A DNA stretch of 64,000 nt from Plumapathes pennacea (Eukaryota; Cnidaria; Anthozoa; Antipatharia; Myriopathidae), in assembly GCA_964036295.1 (NCBI GenBank), contig OZ038463.1, forward strand, positions 15,274,069 to 15,338,068. Direction: 5' to 3'. Position 1 is the first letter of the stretch, and every line of letters starts with the position of its first letter. Shown piece after piece: positions 1 through 11,239 of this stretch. The position numbers were made by a program, and so were the translations under genes. Below the pieces are notes generated by a model. The model did no database searches. It was not told the origin of the DNA and was given only the letters and a program-made list of their open reading frames with translations.

Positions 1-908
1 TTCTTTATAATTATTCAAATTCCACTGTGTTGACCTTTGGAATTTACAACGCGCCAATCACAGTTTCTCCCTAATTTTCTTCAACATAAATCGTTACAAC
101 TTGCTGAGATCGCCTTGCACAGTGTAACACCCCACCTCCGCAACTGCAAGGATGATTTTTCAACCGTTGCGAGACAAGCTGCTGAGAAAATTGCATAGTG
201 TAACAGCGCCTCAAGCTAGACGCAAGTTTCAGATTAGGCCCATCCACAGTAATAAGCTTCCATTTGAAAACGCATCTTTATCTCAGCGCTTGGGTGTGGA
301 CAACGGTTTCCGAACACGGTTCCCAAAGTAACGGTTTTCGAAAACGATGCGTTATCAAATGAAGACGCCGTGGACTTGTGACTTAAATTTAAACGCATTG
401 GTGTGAACAGAGCCTAAACCTTCTAGTGTTGTCTCTAGTATTGAAAAAGAGTAGCATGCAAGAAACCAAATGAATATTAAAAACTCGTTACGGTCGAAAG
501 TCATCGGAGAACCGCTCCGTTTTGTTTGGCTGTATACTCAGGAACTTTGTATTGACACAGTGATGGTATTTCAACCAGTCGACATCATTGGTCACGTGGC
601 TTACTAATTTAAAATCGTTGGCCTAAGATTTTAGAAAGAGCAGAGAAGGGGTCAGTGTGTATACCACTGAAAATATACTATTTGGTGACATTTCAAGAGA
701 ATTGGGGAAAAGACAGAGTTGCTCCCAGACTACTCGAAAACTTGGCGGCTTCGCATTACTGTCACCTAAATATACAACATTGGGTTAAAACTACTGCACC
801 ACATGACCCACTGATAGACCAATCAGAGGCAGCTATTCTTGCTCCAGATCAGGCCCTCCAAAAACACACCCAAACTCAAGTCCAAGAACAAAACTGGGGC
901 TGCATGAA
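1..908. other. Intergenic DNA with MITE remnants downstream of SNRK
   Basis: No gene is recognisable. Positions about 80-225 contain two GTGTAACA motifs in opposite context to Cys/Gly-poor, GCAAC-rich sequence, resembling the foldback family seen intact at 29012-29480. Positions about 233-416 run from TTAGGCCCATCCACA to GGTGTGAACAGAGCCTAA, the terminal pattern of the TTA/TAA-flanked foldbacks found elsewhere in the window. A short plus-strand ORF at 655-912 has no recognisable domain and is treated as chance. Confidence 0.5.
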
Positions 909-3900
909 CTAAAATATCTGACAACAGGCGCTGGACACATTCGCGACTGATGGATGCTTCAGTACTCGAAGGGTCTGGTGACCAGTTCCGGCCGGCCCCA
1001 CATCCTTCTTGCGCATGTTCATAGAAATGTACTCTAGTTCAGTAGACGGCACGTGGCACTTGCACGTGCCTTCCAACGTTCTATTGTCCTCGCACGTGCA
1101 GTGATGAATGTACTTCGCCGCACTGCTTTTGCGCTCGCGTCGCAGAAAGCTACTGCTCCTCCGGTAGTCCTTGTCGCAGTCTTCGATTAGAGGGCTGCGT
1201 TTTCCCGACGAGCTTTGCGCGCACCCCTCCCCGCTCGTCTCGGTGCCGAGTCTTTGGTTTTCTCTGTTGAGCCTCAACGTATCCTGCATTGCTTTGTCGC
1301 TGTCCTGTATTAAAGACGCGGCACGCTTTGTGTTGCCGTGATCTTCACAAGTACTTCCTTCGACGCTTGTCTCGGAGCTTAGCCTCATTTGGTTCTCTCT
1401 GTTCACTCTCAACGTATCCTGCGTTGTGTTACTGCTGTCCGACACCAGTATTTTCTTCCTGAAATCATCGACAGTGCTCCCTTCGCCATCAGACAAAAAA
1501 TTCCCGCTGATGTTTTCTTTGTTGCTCTCGTCAATAGAAGTGAGCGAGTGCTTCTCTACGGGCACAAAGCCATTGGCACTCAAACAATTCGTTTTCCCTC
1601 CGTGGCCTTGCTGACACGAGCCCTCCCCTTTTGTAAGGCTGTCATTATTTGACGAGTTCATTGAAGAGCCGCAGGTCGTTCGACCCAGCCCCCTACGACC
1701 TCCCCCGGCGCAGCCCGTCCCATCGTCCCCTTCGCTGCTACCGTCGTCATGGCTACCGCGCCTCGAGCTTGGTTTTTTACATCCGGCCTGCGCTTGGTTC
1801 GTTTTCAGTCTCCTCATGTGCTTCTCCAGCTCGTCCTCGTCGGAGCTACTGCAGCTGGAAGAGCGACGACTTCCCGTGGAGGGGACGGGTGAGAGCCTCC
1901 GCGTGTTACGCTTCGTCTTCATAACCCCACCCCCGGTGGGTTTCCGATTGCGTTCGATGCGAGGAGAGGCAGCGGGGCTGTCTTCTAGATCGGACTCACG
2001 CTCCTCGAAGATTTGGTTCAAAAGTAACGGCGTGCTCTTCGCCTTTGCCAAAGGCGTGTGTAGCCCCAGGCTTGCTCGGTTGCGTGGCTTCGCCGGGGGT
2101 ACGTGTGCAGGTCGAATCATGTCCTCAGTGGAGTACTGTGAGCTCGCGTTGCTTGCCTGAGCCGGAAGAGACGGCAGCGAGCGGAACGCTTTGTGCTTCA
2201 ACATCAAGTTTCCCGCTGCACAGTCGTCCTCCTCCATTGAACTGTGCAACGCTTCCTCAGCCTCTATCGCATGCGCTTGAATTACTTTGTCCAAGATTTG
2301 GCCTTCTCTGGGCGCCAGTCTCCCCGAGGAAGACCGCGAGCTCGACGAACCTGAGCACTGGCTCGAGTCAGTCGAGTTGCCTGACCCATTTTCTTTGTCC
2401 TCACCAGAAGAAATTCTACACAAAGATGACGACAAGAAGATTTTAGAAGCCGGATAAAAAGAGGCACTGTTTCCACTTTTGCTCAACACTACCAATATCT
2501 AAATTATACTAACCATGGAATTTTAGTTTTCGGGTGTTCACAAAGAAAACAAAGTCAGCTGAGTCCCTATCTCAGATAAGATAAGTATTAAGGTAGTAGA
2601 GATACTCAGGGCTGGATTCAGGAAAAAATCTGACCAGTTTCTAAAGCCCAGCTTCTATTGGGGTTTGACGGTAAGCTTTCCTTGGAAATGTTTGGTATTT
2701 GGCTCCCAAAAAGCCATTTCCTGAAGCTGAGAACTAAAAGTCTGACCAGTTTCCGTAAACCAGTCTGAATCCGCGCCTGGACACTAGTAGCTGTAGAAAG
2801 TGTTAGTGACTCATGCATTGGTTTATTCACTAAACAGTTCCAGCTGTTACCCCCTCCACTCCCACTCATCCCACTCTTGGGCAACACTAACAGGGACTTT
2901 CAGATGTAAAGTATGCAGGGTAATGGGTAATCTGTGTGGCAACCATAAAACAATTCACAGGAAGAATGAGAGAAAGGGTAAATTTGCCAGTTTTTCCTTG
3001 CTCAGGGCAATGGGGGAATTTGTAGTAATGAAGAAACACCAACAGCTGGAGCTGATTGATGCATTAGGAGCTGGGATAAAAACTAAGTGGGGAAAAATAC
3101 CTTTTCTTACGCTACAGTTTTTTGTTGAGTATAAGGGGGTGTTTTCAATCTTGTACTACCTAATAGTAAGGGGTTAACAGAGCTTTACTGTCATAACTCC
3201 TGCTCTACTGCACATCACTCCTACCTTTGCTTTCTGTCAGTCAGTGGAACATAATTGTTTTCAGGAAGAGACAGCCTCCCTTTTCGCCTCTTCTTTGTGT
3301 GTGCTTCCGTGAACGTGACATTGTTTTTCAAGCGTCGAAGGTGCTGTTCAGCCAGCAGGTAGTATGTTGCATTAATGTGGTCATAGGAGTTTTCATCAAG
3401 TGACCTGAAAAAATGTTTGATACACTATGATTACATAAATCTTCCCAAATCTATCACCACCGGACTTCCTACTTCCTACATCAGACCTCAGGCACCATCA
3501 GACTTCCTACTTGCATTGTCGAATGGACAGCTCAGATGGGGTGTATTGGACAACCATCCCAAGTTTGCATTTTCATGATACACAGTATGTTTTAAAGCAT
3601 TATGCAGTGTTTTAAGTTGGAATAATTTTGATGCATAACATACCACAAGTTTATGTAATCCCCAGGGGGAGAGGAGGGGGGGGGGGGGGGGGTACTCCCA
3701 TATATTTCCTATATAGGGATGCTCCGCCCAATAGGGTATCATTTTCAGGGTCTTCTGTCTTAAACAGGGTTCAAATTTTACATTTTCGTGTCTTAAACAG
3801 GGTTATTTTCTGAAGATTTTCTCCTCTTCCCCTCCCCTCTCAACCACATTTTTGCTCTTGTCATTTTCGTGTGATTTCTTCATATGTTCCAGTGGAAATG

Positions 3901-6900
3901 TGTACAACGCAGGCTAACTTATCTAAACTTAGTCTTGAACATCAAGTTATCAAATTAGAGCACTTTGTCTTAGACAGGGTAGCAAAATTTCCATTTTTGT
4001 GTCTTAAACAGGGTCTGGGTTTTATAGAGTCAGCGGAACACCCCTACCCAAATTCCTATTGAGTGCCCCCCCCCCCCCCCCCCCCCCCGATGTAATTATT
4101 ACATACCTCATAATTAGATCACTTTCAATTGCAGAACATTATTGCAAAAATGAGCATAGCACAAAATTGCACAAAATGTCATGCTATTACTTAAATAAGC
4201 AGTTAGATCAGGCCACAATGGAAGCTATGTCCAATATCTTGGGGCCAGCAGATTTTCCTGACAACTTGGTTAGAAGAAAGCAGTTTCAATAATTTTCTGG
4301 ACTACTGAGACATGGTTAAAGCTTTCTTTTGGGCTAGCTGCCAATGAGTTCTTATCTTGTCCATACTAATTCAATGTAAGTTAAACAAAAAGAGCCAATC
4401 AAATTAACTTTTCTGTTCCCTGATTTTTTAACAGTGTGAACATACACCAATGTGAGCTCCATTTGAAAGGGCCTGTAGTTAATGAACACTTGCCTTTTTA
4501 TTGTCTCTTTGTCAGCAATATTTCCAGACTCCATTCTGTCCACAACTTTGTTGTATTCTTCTGGAGTGAGGCCCAGTTCAGTGACTAAGGGGACGGGTGT
4601 GGGGATCATGGGGTTGTGTCCCAGCTGAAGCCATGGGTCTCTCATCATGGCTTCTAGTGTGATGCGACCGTGAGGCTCTTTCACCAGCATCCTTGAAATC
4701 AGGCTGCAAAGCAAAGCTCATAATATCAGTATTTTCAAAATGACTTGGGGTGCAATTTTGGGTCTCTATCTGGAACAGCAATAGAATTGATCTGCATGAT
4801 CTTTCAGTTTGGATTGAGTGGTTCGCAAACAAAAGAATTCAAACACAAACACTGCAATGGCTATATACCAGGCTCTGTGAGTTTCGAATTCATAGAGGAT
4901 ATTACACGGCGGCGCGAAGATATTCTATTTTCGAGTGGTAAAAACAACATTTTACGAACGAGCACTTCACGAGTGAGTAAAATATTGTTTTTACCACGAG
5001 AAAATAAAATCCATATCTTCAAGCCGCAGTGTAATTTTCTTTTTATTATATTAGACACGAGTGTTTTACGAGAAATTGCACAAACAACCGTGCAAAAGCG
5101 GGAAATGATGCCAACGATATCCTCACTAGTAAGGATATGGAAAATATGCCACTCGGGTCCTGGATGTAGTTTCGTATGGATTTTATGCACAGTATATTTT
5201 CTAGTAAAACACTCGTGTCTATGTATATAATAAAATGGTGTATTACAAGTCAAGAGATAAAAAAAATTCAAGATGGCTACTTGTTGTTGCCTGCCATTCA
5301 CAGGGTCACATGAAATGATTGATTTTCACAATACCTTCTGCAAGCTTCTGAAACATGATCAGGTACAGCATACTTTACATCCATAATCATCATGAGTGTT
5401 TCACTGTCATTCACTTCATTAAATGGAGCCCGGCCACACACTAGCATGTACAGGATCACACCCAGACTCCACACATCTGGAAGAAACAAAGCTTGCTCAA
5501 CCTAACCAGATATTCTGCTAGACCGGCATATGCTGGCATTCTATACCGGAAAAATATGAAGTACAACATTCTGATGGCTTTCCTGTCCAAAGAAAGACCA
5601 CACTGGATATTCAACTCATTCTACCGAAGCAATGCACCAAAACGGTCAAAAACTCAATGAGATAGATTACCTCATGTCCAGTTCCGCTGAAGCAGAAGAA
5701 ACAATTATTTTGCTTCACATATATGTTTGTTGTACTGGTTCCAGGTGGCTCCATACCGGAAAAAATATTTTCTACTGGTACTCTGTACCAGCTGATGGAC
5801 GAGTCTAGTGGAATCTTAACTGCGATTGTAAAATATATGCCCCCCTCAAATAAGCACCCCTCCCCTCTTGCAAACTATAACTAAACAAAAATAATTACAG
5901 ACTATCGCTTTTAGAACTGTCCAAACCGCTTTGTTAATTATGATTAATACTCATGCTATATTGTTTATGACTTGGCAAATGTTGTATGTATTAAAACAAT
6001 GATCATGTGGATACAATTTAGGAAAAATATAATAGCACCCCCCTCCCCCCCCTCCCATAATAAGCCTTATCCTCCAGCTTTATCGTCTTAGCCCCAGGCG
6101 CTTTTTCGAGGATTTGCAGTATACAACCTCTGTTCCATCATATCCACACTCCTGCCTACTGTAACTATGTTACATTAGGTGCACTCTCAGCCTCTCTTCT
6201 TCCATGTAAAATTACTTCAAAGGGAACTGTATTTTTGAAGCTAGTAAGAAAGGGACGATTGTCATTTTAATTACTTTTGCAGCTCAAACTTTTACAGAAA
6301 AAAAAGTAATTTCATGTCTCGATCAGAAACCATAAGGTTTTATCGTTTGTAAAATCTGTCACAGCTCGCATACATACAGTACACGAGCTTTAAATATGGC
6401 AGCTATTTCCGTATATGTCTTCCAAGGCGTTATTTACGTGAAGTGTTGCAAGCGGGGCCTCCTATATAGCTACATAGCTGTCCTTTCTCTGAGGTTTTCA
6501 AAAGTAATTGCACTTTTCATTTGGTATGCACTCGTTTCAACTATGTTTGTGAATAATCTGCTCCGGTCTGTATTTTTGGACATTGGTCGGTACATGTATT
6601 TAATATATAGCTTCAACACTTTTTTCTTGACAATCGATTTATAGTAACACTTCAAATTTATAAAAATCGTATCTTAAAATAAGTTGTTTACAACCGCCTA
6701 AAAGCATCATTTTATCTTCAGAGCTTTTTTAGCAGATAAAAATCATGTCAAAGTCTTCCTGTTTATGCAGGCCAAAGGATGTCCCGTATAAATGTACTGC
6801 AATTCTTAGTCGCGAATTTCATTTGGTTGTGGCTGTACGTAATATATCGACATATTATAAGGACAAATGACAAGCTTGAAATCTCATGAAATGATTGATT

Positions 6901-7643
6901 AATGCTCTTCCTGCAATCGGATGTTTCTCGGATAACAATTTTACCATGGCCAGCTGATGACAAATTTGTACAGCAACGCGAGCAACTTTTCCATATCAAA
7001 CAGTACCACAACGGCCTTATTTGAGAGGATTAAAGATTGAATGGTACTCACCGACTGCTGGGGCATCGTAAGCGTCTCCTAGTAAAACTTCAGGAGCGGA
7101 ATAAGCAAGGGAACCACACGATGTTTCCAGCATTTGTCCTGGCGAGAATTTATTCGAAAAGCCAAAGTCCGTTAGCTTGGCCATGTCCTGGTTCCTGAAG
7201 AAAATGACATTCTCCGGCTTCAGATCACGGTGAACAACGTGCAGCTTGTGACAGTAATCGATAGCCTGAACGATTTGCCGAAAATAATGTCGCGCTTTCT
7301 CCTCGCTCATCCCTCGCTCGTGATTCATAATGTAGTCGTACATGTCCCCGCCATCTCCGAGCTCCTGCACGAGATAAAGTTTACTTTTCGTATCGATAAC
7401 CTCGTAAAGTCGAACCACATTTGGGTGCTGGACGAGCTTCATGCAAGTAATTTCCTTGAAGAGGTGAGCCTTAGCGATTTCATCGAGTTTAGTCTTGTCA
7501 ATAACCTTTACCGCCACGCTTTCGCCCGTAAACACATGTCGTGCAATTTTAACCACTGCAAAGTGTCCACACCCTAAGGTCTCTCCCAGATCATACAAGC
7601 CAGCAATTTGGCTATCCATCGAGCGAAACCTTGGTTTCGCCAT
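909..7643 (-). CDS. SNRK: SNRK, SNF-related serine/threonine kinase (5 coding exons, complete)
   Basis: AMPK-related Ser/Thr kinase. Coding exons on the minus strand: 7643-7052, 5476-5335, 4703-4494, 3404-3225 and 2415-909, joining in frame to 876 codons (human SNRK is 765). The kinase domain starts near residue 16. Visible are the glycine loop (GCGHFAVVK), Lys46 in AVKVIDK, HRD at 138-140, DFG at 159-161, APE at 183-185, and Thr174 in LETSCGS, which is the T-loop threonine phosphorylated by LKB1 in this family. Exon 3 carries the end of the kinase and the UBA-like segment; exon 4 has the SNRK-typical [12 protein letters not shown]. The long last exon is low-complexity Ser/Arg-rich with the conserved stretch [12 protein letters not shown] and ends ACCQIF, like the Cys-rich tail of vertebrate SNRK. 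Intron 3 uses a GC donor (AAAAG/GCAAGT). The ATG at 7643 matches the vertebrate start region. No poly(A) signal was found downstream within the window. Confidence 0.95.
2616..2790. repeat. Interspersed repeat in SNRK intron 4 (related copy near 8868-8990)
   Basis: The segment reads, on the minus strand, as TTTACGGAAACTGGTCAGA followed by a tract containing TTTAGTTCTCAG. A related sequence in the opposite orientation lies at about 8885-8960 (TTTACGGAAACCAGTCAAA, then TTTAGTTCTCAC). The two copies are diverged. Element class unknown. Confidence 0.45.
3675..4090. repeat. Repeat bounded by poly-G and poly-C with GTCTTAAACAGGGT units
   Basis: Lies in SNRK intron 3. It starts at a run of about 17 G and ends at a run of about 21 C. 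Inside are three spaced copies of a GTCTTAAACAGGGT-like unit (near 3757, 3790 and 4000), one GTCTTAGACAGGGT copy near 3967, and a TACTCCCATATAT end. Related sequences with CCCATATATGAGCCAT and GGTATCATTTTTAG or its complement occur at 43030-43170 and 60590-60845, so this is one interspersed family present three times. Not assigned to a superfamily. Confidence 0.6.
4890..5235. repeat. Foldback (MITE-like) element, copy 1
   Basis: Lies in SNRK intron 2. An inner palindrome runs from TATTTTCGAGTGGTAAAAAC to its inverse GTTTTTACCACGAGAAAATA. An outer pair is AGACACGAGTGTTTTAC (about 5052) and GTAAAACACTCGTGTCT (about 5204-5220). A second copy with the same internal sequence (AACAACCGTGCAAAAGCGGG, GATATCCTCACTAGT) is at 9140-9455. 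It has no coding capacity, so it is read as a non-autonomous DNA element. Confidence 0.7.
5820..6070. other. SNRK intron 1 segment with TAAGCACCCCTCCCC repeats
   Basis: Two blocks of the pattern (A)TAAGC/TAGCACCCC(C)TCCCC occur at about 5848 and 6034. Similar AATAAGCGCCCAC sequences appear at 42656 and 63510. It is probably a degraded interspersed repeat. The rest of this 1.6-kb intron (5477-7051) shows nothing recognisable. Confidence 0.35.
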
Positions 7644-9139
7644 TCACCCCGCGGCCCCGATCACGATAGCGACACAGACTTTTCGGCCATTTTATCTGCG
7701 GGAGCAACATTTCATACGAGACAAAAGAAACGTCAGTTTACATCTGTCAGCCAATCAGCTTGCAGAGAAGTTGACTTCTGACATGTGAATTTCCCAAATT
7801 ATGGTTTGTAATTTTTCTTATCTCTTTGTTTTCGGCGAAGGTTTTCTGCTTTTTACAGGGCTTATTTGATGCATGGATGCAGAGCTTACAGAAGTCGCTG
7901 AGAATAACGACATGTTTTAGCATTTACATATTGCATGCAGGCTTGCAAATTTTTCAAATAATGAGTTTGTCATCTTGGAGTTTTTTCTCGTCTCTTGGCT
8001 CTAACTTCTCTTTTAGTTTCAGCAATCAAACATTCCATTTTTATGGTGTTGGACCTTGTTCGACGCATAGACGCATCCGATCCCTAGACTGAGCCAACAA
8101 CAATATGTATAGTCACTGTTGAATTTTATATAAGTCAGTTACATATCAAGTATATCAGTTTTCGCTTTATATCACTGCCTTTTGACGCAGCTCGAGCTGG
8201 TGAAAATATTCTTTCTCTGAGGAAAGTTTTGAAATGATTTATCCACGGCTCAGTGCTTGTCTATTTTTGCTTGTGTCAATAAAGTTCTAATTAAGTCCTC
8301 TTCGAGTGAAAATATTGGCTTTATAAACATATCTTGGGCTTTGAACTTTACCGTTGGCGTTTGACAGTCGGCCCATCAGTATCCTCAATTGGCTGAATAC
8401 CTTGTCTCACTCGGTGTCATTTGAAATATGCTGTTTATGGGGAAATTGAAAATTCCCTGCTATCCGAAGTCATGATGCCAACTGCAGAATTTGATCACCG
8501 AAAAGCGGTATACACAGTCATCAAAAATCTCCAGAGAGTGACGATGCAATGCGTGGACCGTGCGGGAGACTGCAATGCGCGCGCAACAAGCAAGCCCGTT
8601 CGTTTCGGCTGATGAGTTTTGATACGGCCGCCTTGCGACCACAAAAACGGCTGCGAGTGCTGGCCTTCCACAGCATAACGCTAAATTTCACGAGCGACGC
8701 AAGCACAAACGCAAGCATATAAGCGCAAACCACAAGAGTCCACTGTGAAATTCGCTTGCATCGCTCATAAAAACCACAAAACCTTCAGGGCCTCTGACAG
8801 GCAGTGTCAGGGGCATCCATGAATTCCAATTTATCTGACTAGCCCCAGTCGCCGATATTCACGGCCACCTTCAGACTGCGCCACTTTACGGAAACCAGTC
8901 AAATGTTTTAAATTTAGTTCTCACTCCTCCAAAAATGGCGTTTTGGAGAGCCCAATCTTATGTAAAAGATATTTGGCATCATGTGAAGCCCACGACTTGG
9001 GGCTTAGTCGCACACTTGGAAACCGCTCAGAGTTTCTCCAAACACTAGAACTAAACTGATAGCACGTGAGAAATCAATACGCATCGCGCCGTTGAAGTTT
9101 CCCCTAACTTGCAAGCAGACTCGCGTGTGAGTCAATCGA
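7644..9139. other. Intergenic region upstream of SNRK
   Basis: Positions 7644-7700 form the presumed SNRK 5'UTR/promoter; no TATA box was identified. The rest is AT-rich with no convincing ORF. Around 8570-8710 are scattered CGCAAGC/GCAAGCACAAACGCAAGC motifs resembling the inner arms of the foldback at 30003-30175, suggesting an old copy. Around 8868-8990 is the inverted relative of the repeat at 2616-2790. Confidence 0.4.
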
Positions 9140-9455
9140 ATGTGTTTTATTTTCGAGTAGTAAAAACAATATTTTACGAAAGAGCGCTGCGCGAGTAAGT
9201 AAAAATATTGTTTTTACTAACGAGAAAATAAAATCTATATCTTCAAGCCGCCGTGCAATTTTCTTTTTATTATATAGACACGAGTGTTTATCGAGGAAAA
9301 CACAAACAACCGTGCAAAAGCGGGAAATGATGCCATCGATATCCTCACTAGTGAGGATATGGAATATATGCCACTCGGATCCGGCTGTAATTTCGTATGG
9401 ATTTTACGTACGGTATATTTTTTCAGTAAAACGGCACTCGTGTCGATATAATAAA
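9140..9455. repeat. Foldback (MITE-like) element, copy 2
   Basis: Same family and orientation as the element at 4890-5235: TTTTCGAGTAGTAAAAACAA, its inverse, then TATAGACACGAGTGTTTATC and an end near 9450 with GGCACTCGTGTCGATATAAT. Differences are scattered substitutions and small indels. Confidence 0.7.
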
Positions 9456-9639
9456 CTCTCATCTTACACGGTTATTTAGCCAACCAGGGCGCGCGTAGTA
9501 TCATAGTTATTTTACGAAAAAAGAATACAAACGGCTGACGAAGGATGCCGTCCATCCACTTTAAACCCCGAGTCTGACCCCGTCAGAACCAAGAAGTTGA
9601 TTGAGTTTAGTGAGATTTCGCTTCACATTCTGAGAGAGG

Positions 9640-9680
9640 TTCGATGAACCCCCCCCCCCCCCCCCCCCCCCCCCCGCCCA
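9640..9680. repeat. Poly-C tract (about 27 C)
   Basis: Homopolymer run starting at 9648, followed by GCCCAGGGCAAACAGTTTGCCC, a small palindrome. It is one of several unusually long G/C homopolymers in the window. Confidence 0.85.
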
Positions 9681-10075
9681 GGGCAAACAGTTTGCCCTAT
9701 TTTTGTTGTTATTTGAACTTCTAAATTTAAAAATATGAGTTTTGAATCATTTTAGCTGAGCTGCTAACCTTTCTACCTCACCCTTCGTCATATTTTTGTC
9801 AAGGGTAAAGGGCGGCTGCTATTTCCCGCCAGTTGCTTTTGCAACTAAAAATAGCTCCTGACGCCCGAAAAGCTCCGTTTTCAACCAATGAGATGCACGA
9901 TGACTTGCGTTTGTTTTGAGCGTTTTAACCAATGAGCGGCTTTGTTGTGTATGAATACATTTCTCCACGTGCTCAGTTTGTGCGTTGCGCTATCAGCTTG
10001 TTTCAACTGCCAACAAAACAAGGTGGGAAGGTTTGTTTTGTTCCGATTGTCGACTGACTCAGCGCATTGCCGGCC

Positions 10076-10438
10076 ATGCCATCCACGAAGAATTACTGCA
10101 CTGGAGGCTTGTGGACGAAGAAATCTTTTACCAGCGACATGGAGTCAGTAGTTTCAGATTTTCACGAGCGGCTAAAGATGACAAACGAAACCACACAGGA
10201 AACGAGTTTCGAAGAAGTGTCTGGTGCTTGCGCTTTGACATCGAGCGGCGAAGACGCGGAATGCAACATCAGAGCGTTCGTCTGCCCCACGGCGGACCCA
10301 CTAAGAACTTCTTCTTCTCCGTCGTTCGATTTGTTGTTTGAACTACTGGAGCGCGGAACTCTCATAAAGGAAGCGGTGCGAAGATTGAAAACGTCGAAAC
10401 GAACCAAACAATTGAAGCGTCTCGACCGAAGCAGATGA
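10076..10438 (+). CDS. Possible small intronless gene, unknown function
   Basis: An open frame from ATG 10076 (alternative ATG at 10139) to TGA near 10436-10438, 120 codons. It is more GC-rich than its flanks, and an AATAAA signal at 11016-11021 gives a plausible 3'UTR. The protein is acidic and Ser/Thr/Glu-rich in the first two thirds, then has a predicted amphipathic basic helix (FDLLFELLERGTLIKEAV) ending in a Lys/Arg-rich tail. I do not recognise the family. It could be a small intronless early-response-type protein, the first exon of a larger gene, or a chance ORF; an overlapping frame at 9985-10341 is equally open. It lies 0.8 kb upstream of MDP1 on the same strand. Confidence 0.35.
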   Translation: MPSTKNYCTGGLWTKKSFTSDMESVVSDFHERLKMTNETTQETSFEEVSGACALTSSGEDAECNIRAFVCPTADPLRTSSSPSFDLLFELLERGTLIKEAVRRLKTSKRTKQLKRLDRSR

Positions 10439-11089
10439 TAGTTGTGGCGAATTTGCGAGGAATTGTTTGTGGAATTCCATTTGGAGCCTCTAAAAGTGGT
10501 AATCGTTGGATTGTATTCAAGTGCAACAGCGAAAGAATCGAAAGAAAGTTAAAATCCATTGGCGCCGTGCATGTGGGCACCAGTTCGATAGTGTAAACAA
10601 AGAGCCTCGTCGTTTCATTCATTGCAGCGAATGCCATATCGTATGTGTTAAAAGCCCTCGTGCCAAATTAATCTTTAATGTGCATGTAGACCTTGTTTAG
10701 ACTTCAAGGTTGTGGAGGATGTTGCGTTGTGAGATCTTTACGTTTCGTGCTATGTCATATCGCTCGAGGATATTCTTTTTCTCGGTACGGTATTGTGTAT
10801 TGTTTTGACAGTCTCGAGGGAATGTGCTTTGTCCTGCTTTGTTTGTATCATGATTCAGATCGCGTAGACATTTGATGTGAAAATTGAATTACCATGAAAT
10901 AAGCGGACAAGAAACCGAAATAGGCTAATATTAAGGACACAGATGTATAGTATCGAAATTATCCACCTTTTGCCGACTTTCCAGGGCGATGTCAAAGGAA
11001 TGAAAAACAATTTTCAATAAAGTTCGAGATGAACTGGCGTACTTTGTGCTGATTTGTCCCCAAAAGACGTAAACACCAGACAGTAAATA

Positions 11090-11200
11090 TCGGGGGGGGG
11101 GGGGATTCTCGATAAAACTTGACGTCGGGGGAGGGGGGATTGGAGTGGACGCTTGGTGACGTAGCCGTGCCCCCCCCCCCCCCCCCCCCCCCCCGCAGGC
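11090..11200. repeat. Poly-G and poly-C tracts upstream of MDP1
   Basis: A run of about 14 G begins at 11092, a G-rich stretch follows near 11127-11140, and a run of about 25 C begins near 11170. They face each other in the last 150 bp before the MDP1 start codon and could form strong secondary structure. They may bound a degraded repeat. Confidence 0.7.
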
Positions 11201-11239
11201 GGCAGACTCGTTGCGAGTGCTAGTTCCCAGGGTTCGCTC

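Noticed and set aside
1389..2446. Plus-strand ORFs over the SNRK last exon
   Set aside because: They are antisense shadows of the low-complexity Ser/Arg-rich SNRK C-terminal exon.
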